Notes: a model not told the origin generated them from the sequence alone. A stretch of 15,763 nt of DNA from Bacteroidales bacterium (GCA_004552615.1 SFNZ01000035.1:1-15763); one strand, 5' to 3'. Shown: positions 1 to 8,003, counted from the first letter of the stretch. Made by a program: numbers and translations.

Positions 1-228
1 GGGGATCTCGAGCAGCACCGTATCGAACGGATAGCGGAACTGCTCGACAAGGACCGCGTGCTCGCCGTGACAAAATGCGACATCATCGACAGCAAGACCG
101 AGAAGAAGATAATGAAGACTCTCCCGGCCGACATTCCGTGCGTAATAATATCGTCAGTCACGGGAAAAGGTCTTGCCGAACTCAAAGACGAGTTATGGGC
201 TGCACTTAACGACACATCTGCGCTATGA
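1..228 (+). CDS. obg: GTPase Obg, C-terminal end (5' part outside the window)
   Basis: This is the last 75 codons of a P-loop GTPase, open from base 1 and ending in TGA at 226-228. It carries the G4 guanine-specificity motif TKCD (local residues 24-27) and a G5-like SSVTGKG (51-57), followed by a short helix ending LWAALN. This pattern matches the end of the Obg/CgtA G domain. Obg is a conserved GTPase that binds the large ribosomal subunit and acts in ribosome assembly and stress control. The protein stops about 18 residues after G5, so the extra C-terminal OCT domain of some Obg proteins is absent, as I would expect in Bacteroidetes. Its stop overlaps the start of the PAP2 gene (ATGA), so the two are probably co-transcribed and translationally coupled. 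The N-terminal glycine-rich domain and G1-G3 lie outside the window, so another Obg-like GTPase is a minor alternative. Confidence 0.9.
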   Translation, partial: GDLEQHRIERIAELLDKDRVLAVTKCDIIDSKTEKKIMKTLPADIPCVIISSVTGKGLAELKDELWAALNDTSAL

Positions 229-824
229 CACCGTTCTGGAACATACTGCACAGCTGGGACCAGTCACTGACCTTGTTCATAAACAGCTTCCATAGCGCTG
301 CGACAGACCAGGTCATGATGTTCCTCTCCGACAGGGCGGTATGGTTTCCCCTCTACGCAATCATCGCATTCTTTCTCGTGAAAAGACTCGGATGGAAAAA
401 AGGCTGCGCAGCAATACTCTGCGTAGCCCTGTGTCTTCTCGCCTGCGACCAGACCTCCAACCTGCTGAAATACTCAGTAGCGAGACTCAGGCCATGCTAC
501 AGCGAACCTATGATAAGGGGCGGACTGCACGTACTGGAGAACCGGGGCAGTTTCTACGGATTCTTCTCGGCACATGCCGCCAATGCATTCGGATTCGCGA
601 TGTGCACCTCTGTCTTCCTGAAGAGCGACAAAGCGCACGACTACAGATGGTACGTAATATTTGCCTTCATCTGGGCCGCCCTGATATCCATCAGCCGGAT
701 GTTCGTCGGCAAACATTATTTCGGTGACATCACGGCAGGTGCCTTTGTAGGATGCGCCTGGGGAGCACTGATGGCAGCTGCTACGCTCTGGCTATTCGTC
801 AGATTCTGCCCAAAGGCTTCATGA
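225..824 (+). CDS. PAP2-family membrane phosphatase
   Basis: This is a 199-residue integral membrane protein with the three signature motifs of the type 2 phosphatidic acid phosphatase family. They are KX6RP (K82 to R89-P90), an FSAH form of the usual PSGH (114-117, H117), and SRX5HX3D (S157-R158, H164, D168). H117 and H164 are the predicted catalytic histidines. Hydrophobic segments lie at about 41-53, 60-78, 118-132, 142-157 and 170-193. Family members remove phosphate from lipid (pyro)phosphates such as undecaprenyl pyrophosphate, phosphatidylglycerol phosphate or lipid A, with the active site usually facing the periplasm. The sequence does not say which substrate applies. Undecaprenyl-PP recycling or lipid A dephosphorylation are the likeliest guesses. 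The start is well supported because its ATG overlaps the obg stop as ATGA. It converges with murF 12 nt downstream. Confidence 0.88.
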   Translation: MTPFWNILHSWDQSLTLFINSFHSAATDQVMMFLSDRAVWFPLYAIIAFFLVKRLGWKKGCAAILCVALCLLACDQTSNLLKYSVARLRPCYSEPMIRGGLHVLENRGSFYGFFSAHAANAFGFAMCTSVFLKSDKAHDYRWYVIFAFIWAALISISRMFVGKHYFGDITAGAFVGCAWGALMAAATLWLFVRFCPKAS

Positions 825-856
825 CAATCCCCTGCCCTACGGGATAGCAGGGATTG
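825..856. terminator. Stem-loop at the PAP2/murF convergence
   Basis: CAATCCCCTGC (825-835) pairs with GCAGGGATTG (847-856), giving ten base pairs with one bulged C and an 11-nt loop. The structure begins at the base after the PAP2 stop and contains the murF stop codon (TAG at 839-837 on the minus strand). A GC-rich hairpin at the meeting point of two convergent genes is a natural bidirectional terminator. Neither side has a clean U-tract, so termination may be weak or need a factor. The function is inferred from position and shape only. Confidence 0.45.
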
Positions 857-2195
857 CCTTCTCCATCATTGTCCCCCTCGAACCTTTTACCAGCACGAGA
901 CAACCCTTGAACGGATCTGCAGAGACAGCATCCGCAAGTGACTGTGAATCAGGATACCAACGAACATCAACCCCGTCAGGGACCACTACCCCGCGCAAAG
1001 CCTTCGAGAATTCTTCCCCGACAAGATACAATGTCTCGATCCCGCACGACAGGGCGAGTGCCAAGACATTCTCATGTTCCTTCACGGAATCCTGTCCAAG
1101 TTCCCTCATGTCCCCGAGCATGGCTACCTTATGCGAAGCCGTAAACGATGCGAAATTCTCAAGCGCAGCCTTCATGCTCGACGGATTGGCATTGTATGCA
1201 TCCACGACAAGCACATTCGCACCTGTCCTGACCATCTGGGAGCGGCTGTTCGACGGAACATATTCTGAAACAGCCTTCAGGGCAGCTTCTTCCGGCACTC
1301 CGAAATAACGCCCGATACACAGGGCCGCCATGATATTGGAAGCATTGTAGGCCCCTACGAGAGATGTACGCAGGACCTTCCCGCCAGAGAGCCTGATACG
1401 GACAAATGGTTCATCTGCAGAGGTCTCCAAAAGAGCCGCCCCGTCATGGCCGAGTCCGTATGGAATAACCTTGAGGCCAGGACGTTCCGCAGCCATTGAC
1501 AGCAATACAGGATCATCTGCATTCACGAAAACACCTCCTCCGTTCCCTGCAAGGAAATCATACAGGGCTCCCTTGGCCTTCTTCACTCCCTCGAAACTGC
1601 CGAATCCCTGAAGATGTGCCTTGCCGACATTCGTGATAATGCCGAGGTCAGGCCTGCTCACCTGCACAAGCTTGGCAATATCGTCAGGATGACTTGCCCC
1701 CATCTCGATGATGGCAACATCAGTGTCCGGAGTAATCTTCAGCAGCGACAGAGGTACGCCTATATCATTGTTCAGGTTACCTTGCGTCGCGGTGACATTG
1801 AGCCCGGCTGCAAGAACAGTCCTGATCAGCTCCTTGGTCGTAGTCTTCCCGTTCGTTCCTGTAATGCCTATGACCGGCACACGCCGTCCCTCTGCTCCGA
1901 CATTCTCCCGATGCCATCTGGCCAGGTCCTGCAACGTCGCGAGCGTATCCCGTACCGGGATTATCCGGCTGCCACCTTCAGCGTCAGGATAAGATGAAGC
2001 ATGCGCTGCTGCCTCCGAAGAAGCATCCACCACGGCATAAGCGGCACCTGATTCCAAAGCCGCTGCAGCATAAAGGTTTCCGTCAAAACTCTCCCCTTTC
2101 AGGGCAATGAACAATTCACCATCACAGACAGTGCGGCTGTCTGTACTGACCGAGCCGCACCGTCTGAAAATCTCATATAATTCCTTTATTTCCAT
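837..2195 (-). CDS. murF: UDP-N-acetylmuramoyl-tripeptide--D-alanyl-D-alanine ligase (MurF)
   Basis: MurF is the cytoplasmic ATP-dependent ligase that adds D-Ala-D-Ala to the UDP-MurNAc-tripeptide, the last soluble step of peptidoglycan precursor synthesis. The 452-residue length equals that of E. coli MurF. Domains in order: an N-terminal substrate-binding region with the MurE/MurF motif TDSR (18-21) and ALKGESFDG (31-39); a central ATPase domain with the P-loop GITGTNGKTTT (110-120), TQGNLNNDIGVPLSLL from 137, and NVGKAHLQGFGS (189-200); then a C-terminal Rossmann-like domain containing VVDAYNANPSSM. K208 in the KKAKGALYDFL stretch is the likely carbamylated lysine by family analogy. The ATG shares one base with the upstream stop (TAATG), so translation is probably coupled to the FAD oxidoreductase gene. 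It is the last gene of the tgt-to-murF run. The other mur genes are not in the window. Confidence 0.97.
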   Translation of the reverse strand: MEIKELYEIFRRCGSVSTDSRTVCDGELFIALKGESFDGNLYAAAALESGAAYAVVDASSEAAAHASSYPDAEGGSRIIPVRDTLATLQDLARWHRENVGAEGRRVPVIGITGTNGKTTTKELIRTVLAAGLNVTATQGNLNNDIGVPLSLLKITPDTDVAIIEMGASHPDDIAKLVQVSRPDLGIITNVGKAHLQGFGSFEGVKKAKGALYDFLAGNGGGVFVNADDPVLLSMAAERPGLKVIPYGLGHDGAALLETSADEPFVRIRLSGGKVLRTSLVGAYNASNIMAALCIGRYFGVPEEAALKAVSEYVPSNSRSQMVRTGANVLVVDAYNANPSSMKAALENFASFTASHKVAMLGDMRELGQDSVKEHENVLALALSCGIETLYLVGEEFSKALRGVVVPDGVDVRWYPDSQSLADAVSADPFKGCLVLVKGSRGTMMEKAIPAIP

Positions 2196-4048
2196 TATAA
2201 TACATCAAATGCAAATATATGCGCCTGAGGAGCGCCCCAGGTAGATGTCACCACTATCCTGAGTGCATCAGCCTTCACCGGTTCAAATGATATCTTCCTC
2301 AGTCTCAAGTAATTGTCCTCCTCGGAAAATACTGTCTTCCACTCTCCCTTCACACGGGCCTCAATCCTGTAGGACTTCGTCATCATGCCCGGTATCTCCA
2401 CGCGGTAGGTCGTAGCCTCGAACTTGCGCATCCTCTTGCTGCGGACCTTCAGGTCGGAGTCGAAAATGAACCTGGCCCCACTGATCTCCACAGGCTTCTT
2501 CCAGGTATAGCATACGGACTCGTCTCCCGGAGCCACCCAGACTCCGTTGTCCTCTCCGTCCCACACCCTGTCACGTCCGTTGCGCAATGGCTCGTTGGAC
2601 TCGTCTGTCCTCGCTTTCATTGTAAGCTCTGAAACCTTGCGCCATCTGTACGGAAGCAGGCAGTCATCGTCCTCAAGCTTGTCCTGAAGCTCACCAATAT
2701 AGGATTTCCTCACCTCTGCAGGGGAAACGCCATGGTCCAGGGCCACTGAAGCGGCCGTTCCGACAGCCTGGCCGAGAAGTGCACAGGTAGCCATCACCCT
2801 AGTTGCCGAGAATGCCATGTGCGAGCATGAAATATCCCTTCCGGCAAACATGAGGTTCGGCACGTTCACGGAATAGAGGCAGTCATAAGGAATACCGAAA
2901 TACTCGGGAGCCTTGTACTCGATGCTGATGATGCCCCTCTTGAAGAATGCCTCAGGATCGTGGTTGTCGAGTGTCCATCCGCCGTAAGCCACGACATCCT
3001 CGAAATGACCTCCTGACATCACGTCATCCTGTGTGAGGATATGTGGTCCGACATACCTCGTGGACTCACGCTTGCCCGGGAGCGAGCCGATCCAGTCGAG
3101 ATCATAATTGGCACATCTACCGTCCGGATGATTCTTCATGTATTCCCACACACCATATGCGATTTTCTTGAGCTCAAGCTGTATGTCATTGGCATCCTTG
3201 ATGGTATCGAAAGTACCGCCGAACTCAATCCACCAGTAGTTGTTGTCTTTCGGATAAGGCTTCTTGTAGTTGAACTTGATTCCCGGCACAGTTGATTTCG
3301 GCTTGTCATAGTCAAAATCGGCATCCGTGAAATGATAGGCCCAGTCAGGAGCCTTGAAAGGATGGTTTTCGTCTGTCTCGCGGAGTTGGAGCAATATTGA
3401 ATTGCCCATGGTCTTAGGATCACCTCCGTCGGTCACATAGGACTCCCCGAACTCTTCGGATGCTTCCCTACCCCTGCGGAACTTCGCACCGCTCAGTCTG
3501 AGAATGCCGTCTCCGGTACAGTCAGCGAACAAGGTTCCCTTGATGAGGTAACGGGTGTAAGCATTTGTATTCCAGGCCTTGACAGCAGCGATTCTGTCAC
3601 CATCCATCACCACATCCTCGACAGAAGTGTTGAGAAGCAGCCTGATGTTCGGCTCGGAAACCACTGTGGAATAAATGACGTCATCCCAGAGGGTGTAACG
3701 CTGCAGAGGATTGTAATAGAAGTTCCTGAGCTGCATTTCCTCAAGAATTCCTGTTTCCTGTACCTGGTCGCTCTTGACACCAACGATACCCATTCTCATC
3801 TCGCTCGAAGCATTGCCTCCGAGCACCGGCCTGTCCTGCACCAGAACCACCTTGACACCGTGACGCGCGGCGGAAACGGCAGCGCAGACTCCGGAAAGTC
3901 CACCTCCGCATACCACGAGTCCGGCCTCTATTGTTTCATTGTAAACGACCTCGGAATTGGCCTCGGTCAATACCTGTGCCCCGGCATCGAACATGCCGGA
4001 AGCCACCAAGCAGCAAAGGGCTGCAGACAAAAATCTTTTCATATTCAA
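2195..4048 (-). CDS. Secreted FAD-dependent oxidoreductase with C-terminal beta-sandwich-like domain
   Basis: This 617-residue protein starts with a Sec-type signal peptide: K4-R5, a hydrophobic core at 7-20, and likely signal peptidase I cleavage after AGA (22-24) before Q25. No twin-arginine motif or lipobox is visible. An FAD-binding Rossmann fold follows, with VVCGGGLSG (45-53), an acidic QDRPVLGGNAS stretch (71-81), DCTGDG (176-181) and a second FAD contact NLMFAGRDIS (398-407). This matches the FAD_oxidored family (PF12831 type), abundant in gut Bacteroidetes and often annotated 'xanthan lyase' without support. The last ~110 residues (about 505-617) look like an all-beta, discoidin/galactose-binding-like module and may bind carbohydrate. 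The substrate is unknown. The gene lies 39 nt after dut and its TAA overlaps the murF ATG, which suggests co-expression with cell-wall synthesis. Export and the lectin-like tail suggest a periplasmic or surface glycan substrate, but that is inference. Confidence 0.85.
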   Translation of the reverse strand: MNMKRFLSAALCCLVASGMFDAGAQVLTEANSEVVYNETIEAGLVVCGGGLSGVCAAVSAARHGVKVVLVQDRPVLGGNASSEMRMGIVGVKSDQVQETGILEEMQLRNFYYNPLQRYTLWDDVIYSTVVSEPNIRLLLNTSVEDVVMDGDRIAAVKAWNTNAYTRYLIKGTLFADCTGDGILRLSGAKFRRGREASEEFGESYVTDGGDPKTMGNSILLQLRETDENHPFKAPDWAYHFTDADFDYDKPKSTVPGIKFNYKKPYPKDNNYWWIEFGGTFDTIKDANDIQLELKKIAYGVWEYMKNHPDGRCANYDLDWIGSLPGKRESTRYVGPHILTQDDVMSGGHFEDVVAYGGWTLDNHDPEAFFKRGIISIEYKAPEYFGIPYDCLYSVNVPNLMFAGRDISCSHMAFSATRVMATCALLGQAVGTAASVALDHGVSPAEVRKSYIGELQDKLEDDDCLLPYRWRKVSELTMKARTDESNEPLRNGRDRVWDGEDNGVWVAPGDESVCYTWKKPVEISGARFIFDSDLKVRSKRMRKFEATTYRVEIPGMMTKSYRIEARVKGEWKTVFSEEDNYLRLRKISFEPVKADALRIVVTSTWGAPQAHIFAFDVL

Positions 4049-4087
4049 TTAGTTGTAATGTTGTTGTTCAATTCTGCACGGCACCGG

Positions 4088-4522
4088 TTATTTAACGCCG
4101 GTACTCCCGAAACCGCCCGCTCCGCGTTCAGTCTCGTCAAGCACTTCCACTTCCTCCCATTCCACCTTCTCGTGACGGGAGACAATCATCTGCGCAATCC
4201 TCTCGCCCGGCTCAATCACGAACGGGGTATCCGAGAGGTTGATGAGCAATGTCCTCAGTTCTCCGCGATAGTCGGCATCCACCGTACCTGGTGAATTCAG
4301 CACAGTAATGCCATGCTTCACTGCCAGTCCGCTCCTCGGCCTTACCTGACATTCATATCCCTCAGGCAGGGCGATATACAGGCCCGTAGGCACCAGCATT
4401 CTCTGCAGCGGCTGCAATGTTACCGGCTCCTTGAGATCCGCACGGATGTCCATTCCGGCTGAAAGAGGAGTCGCATAATGAGGGGACGGGAACTGGGACT
4501 TGTTTACTATCTTTACTTTCAT
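4088..4522 (-). CDS. dut: Deoxyuridine 5'-triphosphate nucleotidohydrolase (dUTPase)
   Basis: Dut hydrolyses dUTP to dUMP and pyrophosphate, keeping uracil out of DNA and supplying dUMP for thymidylate synthesis. The 144-residue length is typical of the homotrimeric family. All five conserved motifs are present in order: I, AGMDIRADL (22-30); II, RPRSGLAVKHGI (61-72), with the phosphate-contacting serine; III, GTVDADYRGEL (79-89), with the catalytic aspartate and tyrosine; IV, GERIAQMIV (106-114); and V, RGAGGFGSTG (133-142), the glycine-rich C-terminal arm that closes the site. The enzyme should therefore be fully active. It begins 5 nt after the uraA-like permease ends, so the two are almost certainly co-expressed, consistent with a shared role in pyrimidine metabolism. 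No internal promoter is evident. Confidence 0.97.
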   Translation of the reverse strand: MKVKIVNKSQFPSPHYATPLSAGMDIRADLKEPVTLQPLQRMLVPTGLYIALPEGYECQVRPRSGLAVKHGITVLNSPGTVDADYRGELRTLLINLSDTPFVIEPGERIAQMIVSRHEKVEWEEVEVLDETERGAGGFGSTGVK

Positions 4523-4527
4523 GACGT

Positions 4528-5733
4528 TTATTCTGATTTAGGTTCCTTATCGGCAGGCAGGACAAGGTTCAGGATGACACCCACGAGGGATGCAAGTCCG
4601 ATTCCGGACAATGAGAACGAACCGAAATCCAAAACGGCACCGCCGATTCCAATCGTAAGAATCAGGGACACTATCACAAGGTTGCGGGTCGATGACATGT
4701 CCAGTTTCGCCTGAATCATGTTGCTGATACCCACCGATGCGATGGTTCCGAAAAGGAGAAGCATGATGCCGCCGAGAACGGCCTGCGGAATGGTCTGGAT
4801 GACAGCTCCCACCTTACCGATTATAGAAAGCACTACGGCCGAGATTGCCGAGATTCTCAATACTGAAGGATCTGTCACCTTGGTAAGCGACACTGCCCCG
4901 GTCACTTCCGAATAAGTGGTAATAGGAGCACCTCCGAGGAATGCTGCAAGACAGCATGATAGTCCGTCTCCGAGCATTGTCCTGTGAAGGCCCGGATCCT
5001 TGATGAAATCCTTGCCGGCGATGGAACTGATCGCATACATGTCACCAACATGCTCGATGATAGGAGCAATAGCCACGGGAGCCATGAAAAGTATTGCCTG
5101 CCAGGAGAATGACATCTTTGCAAGCTTTGGGAAAGCGAACCATGAGGCATCCCCGACGACAGTAAAGTCCATTGAACTCCGGAAGAAAACCAGGGAGACT
5201 ATATATCCGGCGATTGCCCCGAATACCACAGGTATGAGTTTCACGATTCCCTTGCCCCAGATTGAGGCAATGACAGCCACGGCGAGGGATACGAGCGCGA
5301 GAATCCAGTTGGTCTTGGCCATGTTCACGCCGGCTCCGGCAAGCGAGAGTCCGATGAGTATGATGACCGGTCCGATGACAACCGGAGGGAAAAGTCTCTT
5401 GATAAGGTCAATGCCGAAAGATTTGACCAACAGGCTCATCAGCATATATACAATGCCGACTGACACGAGACCGCAGAACATTCCCGGCATGCCGTAGAGT
5501 TCGGTCGCCTTAATAATCGGTGCAATGAAAGCGAAGCTGCTGCCGAGATAGATAGGCACCTTGCCACCCGTGACGGCATGAAATAGTAGTGTTCCAAGGC
5601 CCGCCGCGAGAAGTGCGACGGCAGGATCAAGTCCTGTAAGCAGGGGCACAAGCACTGTGGAGCCGAAAGCCACGAACATGAACTGGACTCCTACGACAGT
5701 CTTGCGTACCGGGGATAATGTTTGTTCCGCCAT
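4528..5733 (-). CDS. uraA: NCS2-family nucleobase permease (probably uracil)
   Basis: This 401-residue polytopic inner-membrane protein belongs to the NCS2 (nucleobase-ascorbate transporter) family, whose UraA members import uracil with protons. Near the N-terminus, VQFMFVAFGSTVLVP (16-30) matches the TM1 signature, with F18 in place of the usual His after Gln. The substrate-binding region has MAPVAIAPIIEHVGD (217-231), where E227 aligns with UraA Glu241, and ITTYSEVTGAVSLTKV (271-286), where E276 aligns with UraA Glu290. The residue four after E227 is Asp231, where E. coli UraA has His245 and xanthine permeases have Asp, so the exact base is not certain. The 5-nt spacing to dut supports a pyrimidine role. 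It lies 29 nt after lptG. No separate promoter element was found in the gap. The gene symbol is a best guess within NCS2. Confidence 0.82.
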   Translation of the reverse strand: MAEQTLSPVRKTVVGVQFMFVAFGSTVLVPLLTGLDPAVALLAAGLGTLLFHAVTGGKVPIYLGSSFAFIAPIIKATELYGMPGMFCGLVSVGIVYMLMSLLVKSFGIDLIKRLFPPVVIGPVIILIGLSLAGAGVNMAKTNWILALVSLAVAVIASIWGKGIVKLIPVVFGAIAGYIVSLVFFRSSMDFTVVGDASWFAFPKLAKMSFSWQAILFMAPVAIAPIIEHVGDMYAISSIAGKDFIKDPGLHRTMLGDGLSCCLAAFLGGAPITTYSEVTGAVSLTKVTDPSVLRISAISAVVLSIIGKVGAVIQTIPQAVLGGIMLLLFGTIASVGISNMIQAKLDMSSTRNLVIVSLILTIGIGGAVLDFGSFSLSGIGLASLVGVILNLVLPADKEPKSE

Positions 5734-5762
5734 AATATTATTGCATTAAGGTTATAGTTCCG

Positions 5763-6851
5763 CTATTTAGGTGCTATCTTGTAAAGTACTCCGGCGATCA
5801 CCGCAAATATCATATTAGGGAGCCAGATGGCCAGCCATGGAGGCATGAGCCCTGTATAGACGAACATCTGGCTGAATTTCATGAACAAAATATATGAGAA
5901 ACTCAGGGCGATTCCCACGGCCAGATTCCATCCGATACCTCCTCTGCGCTTGCGGGAGGACAGGGACACACCCATGATGGTCAGGATGAAAGCCGAAAGA
6001 GGAAGCGCGAAACGGGTATGTTTCTCAATAAGAGTATATTTCACATTGGCATCGCCTCGCATTACCTGCACATCCTCAAGCTCTTTCAACGCCTTGTAGT
6101 CGAGGTCCTCAACAGTATTCTTCTTGCGTTCGAAGTCCTTGACTGTCAAGCTTATTACAGTATCAATCTGCTCCCCGCAACGGACCTTGTCCTCGAGGAC
6201 TCCCTCGGTATATTCCCTGATGAAATATTTCTTGAGCGTCCATCCTCCCGTCGACTCGTTCCAAACCGCACGGTCGGCGGAAATCTTGGATACCAGCTGG
6301 TTGTCCTCTATGGTCTCGAGGGTGAACTTGTAGGCGGTCTTGTTGTACTTGCTGAACTGCTCCACATACACGAACTGCCCCGGTGCAATCTGATAATGAA
6401 TGTTACGCTCACCCTCCTGATGTTTCTTTTTCGTGTACGCAGCCTCGAACACATGCCGGTCCGCATTCGCTCGCGGTATGACGAAAAGATTGAGACACAA
6501 TGACATGAGGGCAATAATCGTAGCAGAGAAGATATACGGAACCATCATCCTGTGGAAACTTACGCCGCAGGACAGGATTGCGATTATCTCCGAATTTGCA
6601 GCCATTCTGGAAGTGAAGAATATGACCGTGATGAACACGAACAGCGGACTGAACATGTTCATGAAATACGGAATGAAATTCACGTAATAATCCAGCACTA
6701 TGGCCTTGATCGGGGCCTGCTTCGCCACGAAGTCATCGATCTTCTCGCTTATGTCGAAGATAATCACGATGCCGATGATAAGCAGTATCGCGATGAAGAA
6801 GGTCAGCATGAACTTCGTTATGATGTATCTGTCCAGTTTTGCAGGAAACAT
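5763..6851 (-). CDS. lptG: LptF/LptG-family permease of the lipopolysaccharide exporter
   Basis: This 362-residue protein has the LptF/LptG (YjgP/YjgQ) layout. Three membrane helices (about 13-33, 58-80, 103-124) are followed by a roughly 150-residue periplasmic domain (125-280) rich in alternating beta-strand sequence, then three more helices (281-298, 305-327, 337-358). The N-terminal LDRYIITKFMLTFF is characteristic. In the family, two such subunits pair with the LptB ATPase to extract LPS from the inner membrane and pass it along the LptC-LptA bridge to the outer membrane. The window alone cannot separate LptF from LptG. I use lptG because the position directly downstream of tgt is, as I recall, usual for the lptG-like gene in Bacteroidales. 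It begins 21 nt after tgt and is probably in the same transcript. A Gram-negative outer membrane is implied. Confidence 0.88.
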   Translation of the reverse strand: MFPAKLDRYIITKFMLTFFIAILLIIGIVIIFDISEKIDDFVAKQAPIKAIVLDYYVNFIPYFMNMFSPLFVFITVIFFTSRMAANSEIIAILSCGVSFHRMMVPYIFSATIIALMSLCLNLFVIPRANADRHVFEAAYTKKKHQEGERNIHYQIAPGQFVYVEQFSKYNKTAYKFTLETIEDNQLVSKISADRAVWNESTGGWTLKKYFIREYTEGVLEDKVRCGEQIDTVISLTVKDFERKKNTVEDLDYKALKELEDVQVMRGDANVKYTLIEKHTRFALPLSAFILTIMGVSLSSRKRRGGIGWNLAVGIALSFSYILFMKFSQMFVYTGLMPPWLAIWLPNMIFAVIAGVLYKIAPK

Positions 6852-6872
6852 GTGCGTGTCGTGTTAATGGTG

Positions 6873-8003
6873 TTACAACCTTGTCATGAGACGCTTGACA
6901 GTCACGTCCTTCCATTGCCTGAAATCCCCTTCGAGGATATGGCGCCGGGCCTGCCTGGCAAGATCAAGGTAAAATGCCAGGTTGTGTTCGCTCGCAATCA
7001 TGGCCGCGAACATCTCTCCGGCTATGAACAGATGCCTCAGATATGCCTTGGTATAGGTCCTGTCCACGAACGACGTTCCGTCCGGGTCCAGGAGGGAGAA
7101 ATCGTCCTCCCATTTCTTGTTGCGCATGTTCATTATGCCGTTCCAGGTGAACAGCATGCCATTGCGCCCGTTTCGCGTAGGCATCACGCAGTCAAACATA
7201 TCCACACCCCTTGCGATTCCCTCAAGAATGTTGGCCGGCGTGCCTACACCCATCAGGTATCTCGGCCTGTCGTCCGGAAGCATCGGGCAGACAAGTTCCA
7301 GCATCTCGTACATCTTCTCGGTAGGCTCTCCTACCGCAAGTCCTCCGATGGCATATCCTTCCCTGTCCAGCCGCACCGCATGGTCCACGGCCATCTTGCG
7401 TAGTTCCGGATAGACACATCCCTGGATGATCGGGAACACGGTCTGGCTGTATCCGTAAAGAGGTTCCGTCTCGTCGAAACGCTTGAGATAGCGTTCAAGC
7501 CAGTCCTGGGTCATCAGGAGGGATTTTTTGGCATAATTGAAATCGGCATCTCCCGGGCAGCATTCGTCGAGGGCCATCATGATGTCCGCCCCGATGATGC
7601 GCTGCGTATCAACATTGTTCTCCGGAGTGAATGTATGGCGCGACCCGTCGATGTGGGACGAGAAAGTGCATCCGTCAGGAGTAAGTTTCCTGATACCCGT
7701 GAGCGAGAACACCTGGAATCCGCCGCTGTCGGTAAGTATCGGTCTGTCCCAGGAAATGAATTTATGGAGTCCTCCCGCGGCCTTAAGGGTTTCGAGCCCA
7801 GGCCTGAGATATAAATGATAGGTATTTCCCAATATGATCTGCGCACCGATATCCTCCTTCAGGTCCCGGTGGTATACGCCTTTCACGGAGCCCACTGTTC
7901 CGACGGGCATGAAGATGGGAGTCTCGATCTGCCCGTGGTCGGTGGTAATCACTCCGCAACGGGCTCCTGACTGTGTATCTTGCGCGGTCTTGACAAATTT
8001 CAT
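6873..8003 (-). CDS. tgt: tRNA-guanine transglycosylase (Tgt), zinc-site cysteines replaced
   Basis: Tgt swaps guanine 34 of GUN-anticodon tRNAs for preQ1, the entry step to queuosine. I place the start at 8003, giving 376 residues. An in-frame ATG at 8030 would add nine residues, but it lies inside the predicted -7 element (8028-8035), and homologs begin near the shorter MKFVKTAQDT. Numbering from that upstream ATG (385 residues, close to Zymomonas numbering), the visible motifs are DSGGFQVFS (101-109, general-base D101), DECCPGD (155-161), GGLAVGE (229-235, the preQ1-type pocket loop) and FDCVMPTR (279-286, nucleophile D280). The family's zinc site CxCx2C...H reads G318, S320 and D323, with only H349 kept. 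The flanking AYLRHL and HNLAFYL are intact, so this is substitution rather than frameshift. It is the first gene of the minus-strand run that ends with murF. Confidence 0.95.
   Translation of the reverse strand: MKFVKTAQDTQSGARCGVITTDHGQIETPIFMPVGTVGSVKGVYHRDLKEDIGAQIILGNTYHLYLRPGLETLKAAGGLHKFISWDRPILTDSGGFQVFSLTGIRKLTPDGCTFSSHIDGSRHTFTPENNVDTQRIIGADIMMALDECCPGDADFNYAKKSLLMTQDWLERYLKRFDETEPLYGYSQTVFPIIQGCVYPELRKMAVDHAVRLDREGYAIGGLAVGEPTEKMYEMLELVCPMLPDDRPRYLMGVGTPANILEGIARGVDMFDCVMPTRNGRNGMLFTWNGIMNMRNKKWEDDFSLLDPDGTSFVDRTYTKAYLRHLFIAGEMFAAMIASEHNLAFYLDLARQARRHILEGDFRQWKDVTVKRLMTRL

Noticed and set aside
2195..4048. The FAD oxidoreductase as a polysaccharide lyase ('xanthan lyase')
   Set aside because: The sequence shows an FAD-binding fold and no lyase catalytic module that I recognise; the label comes from database habit.
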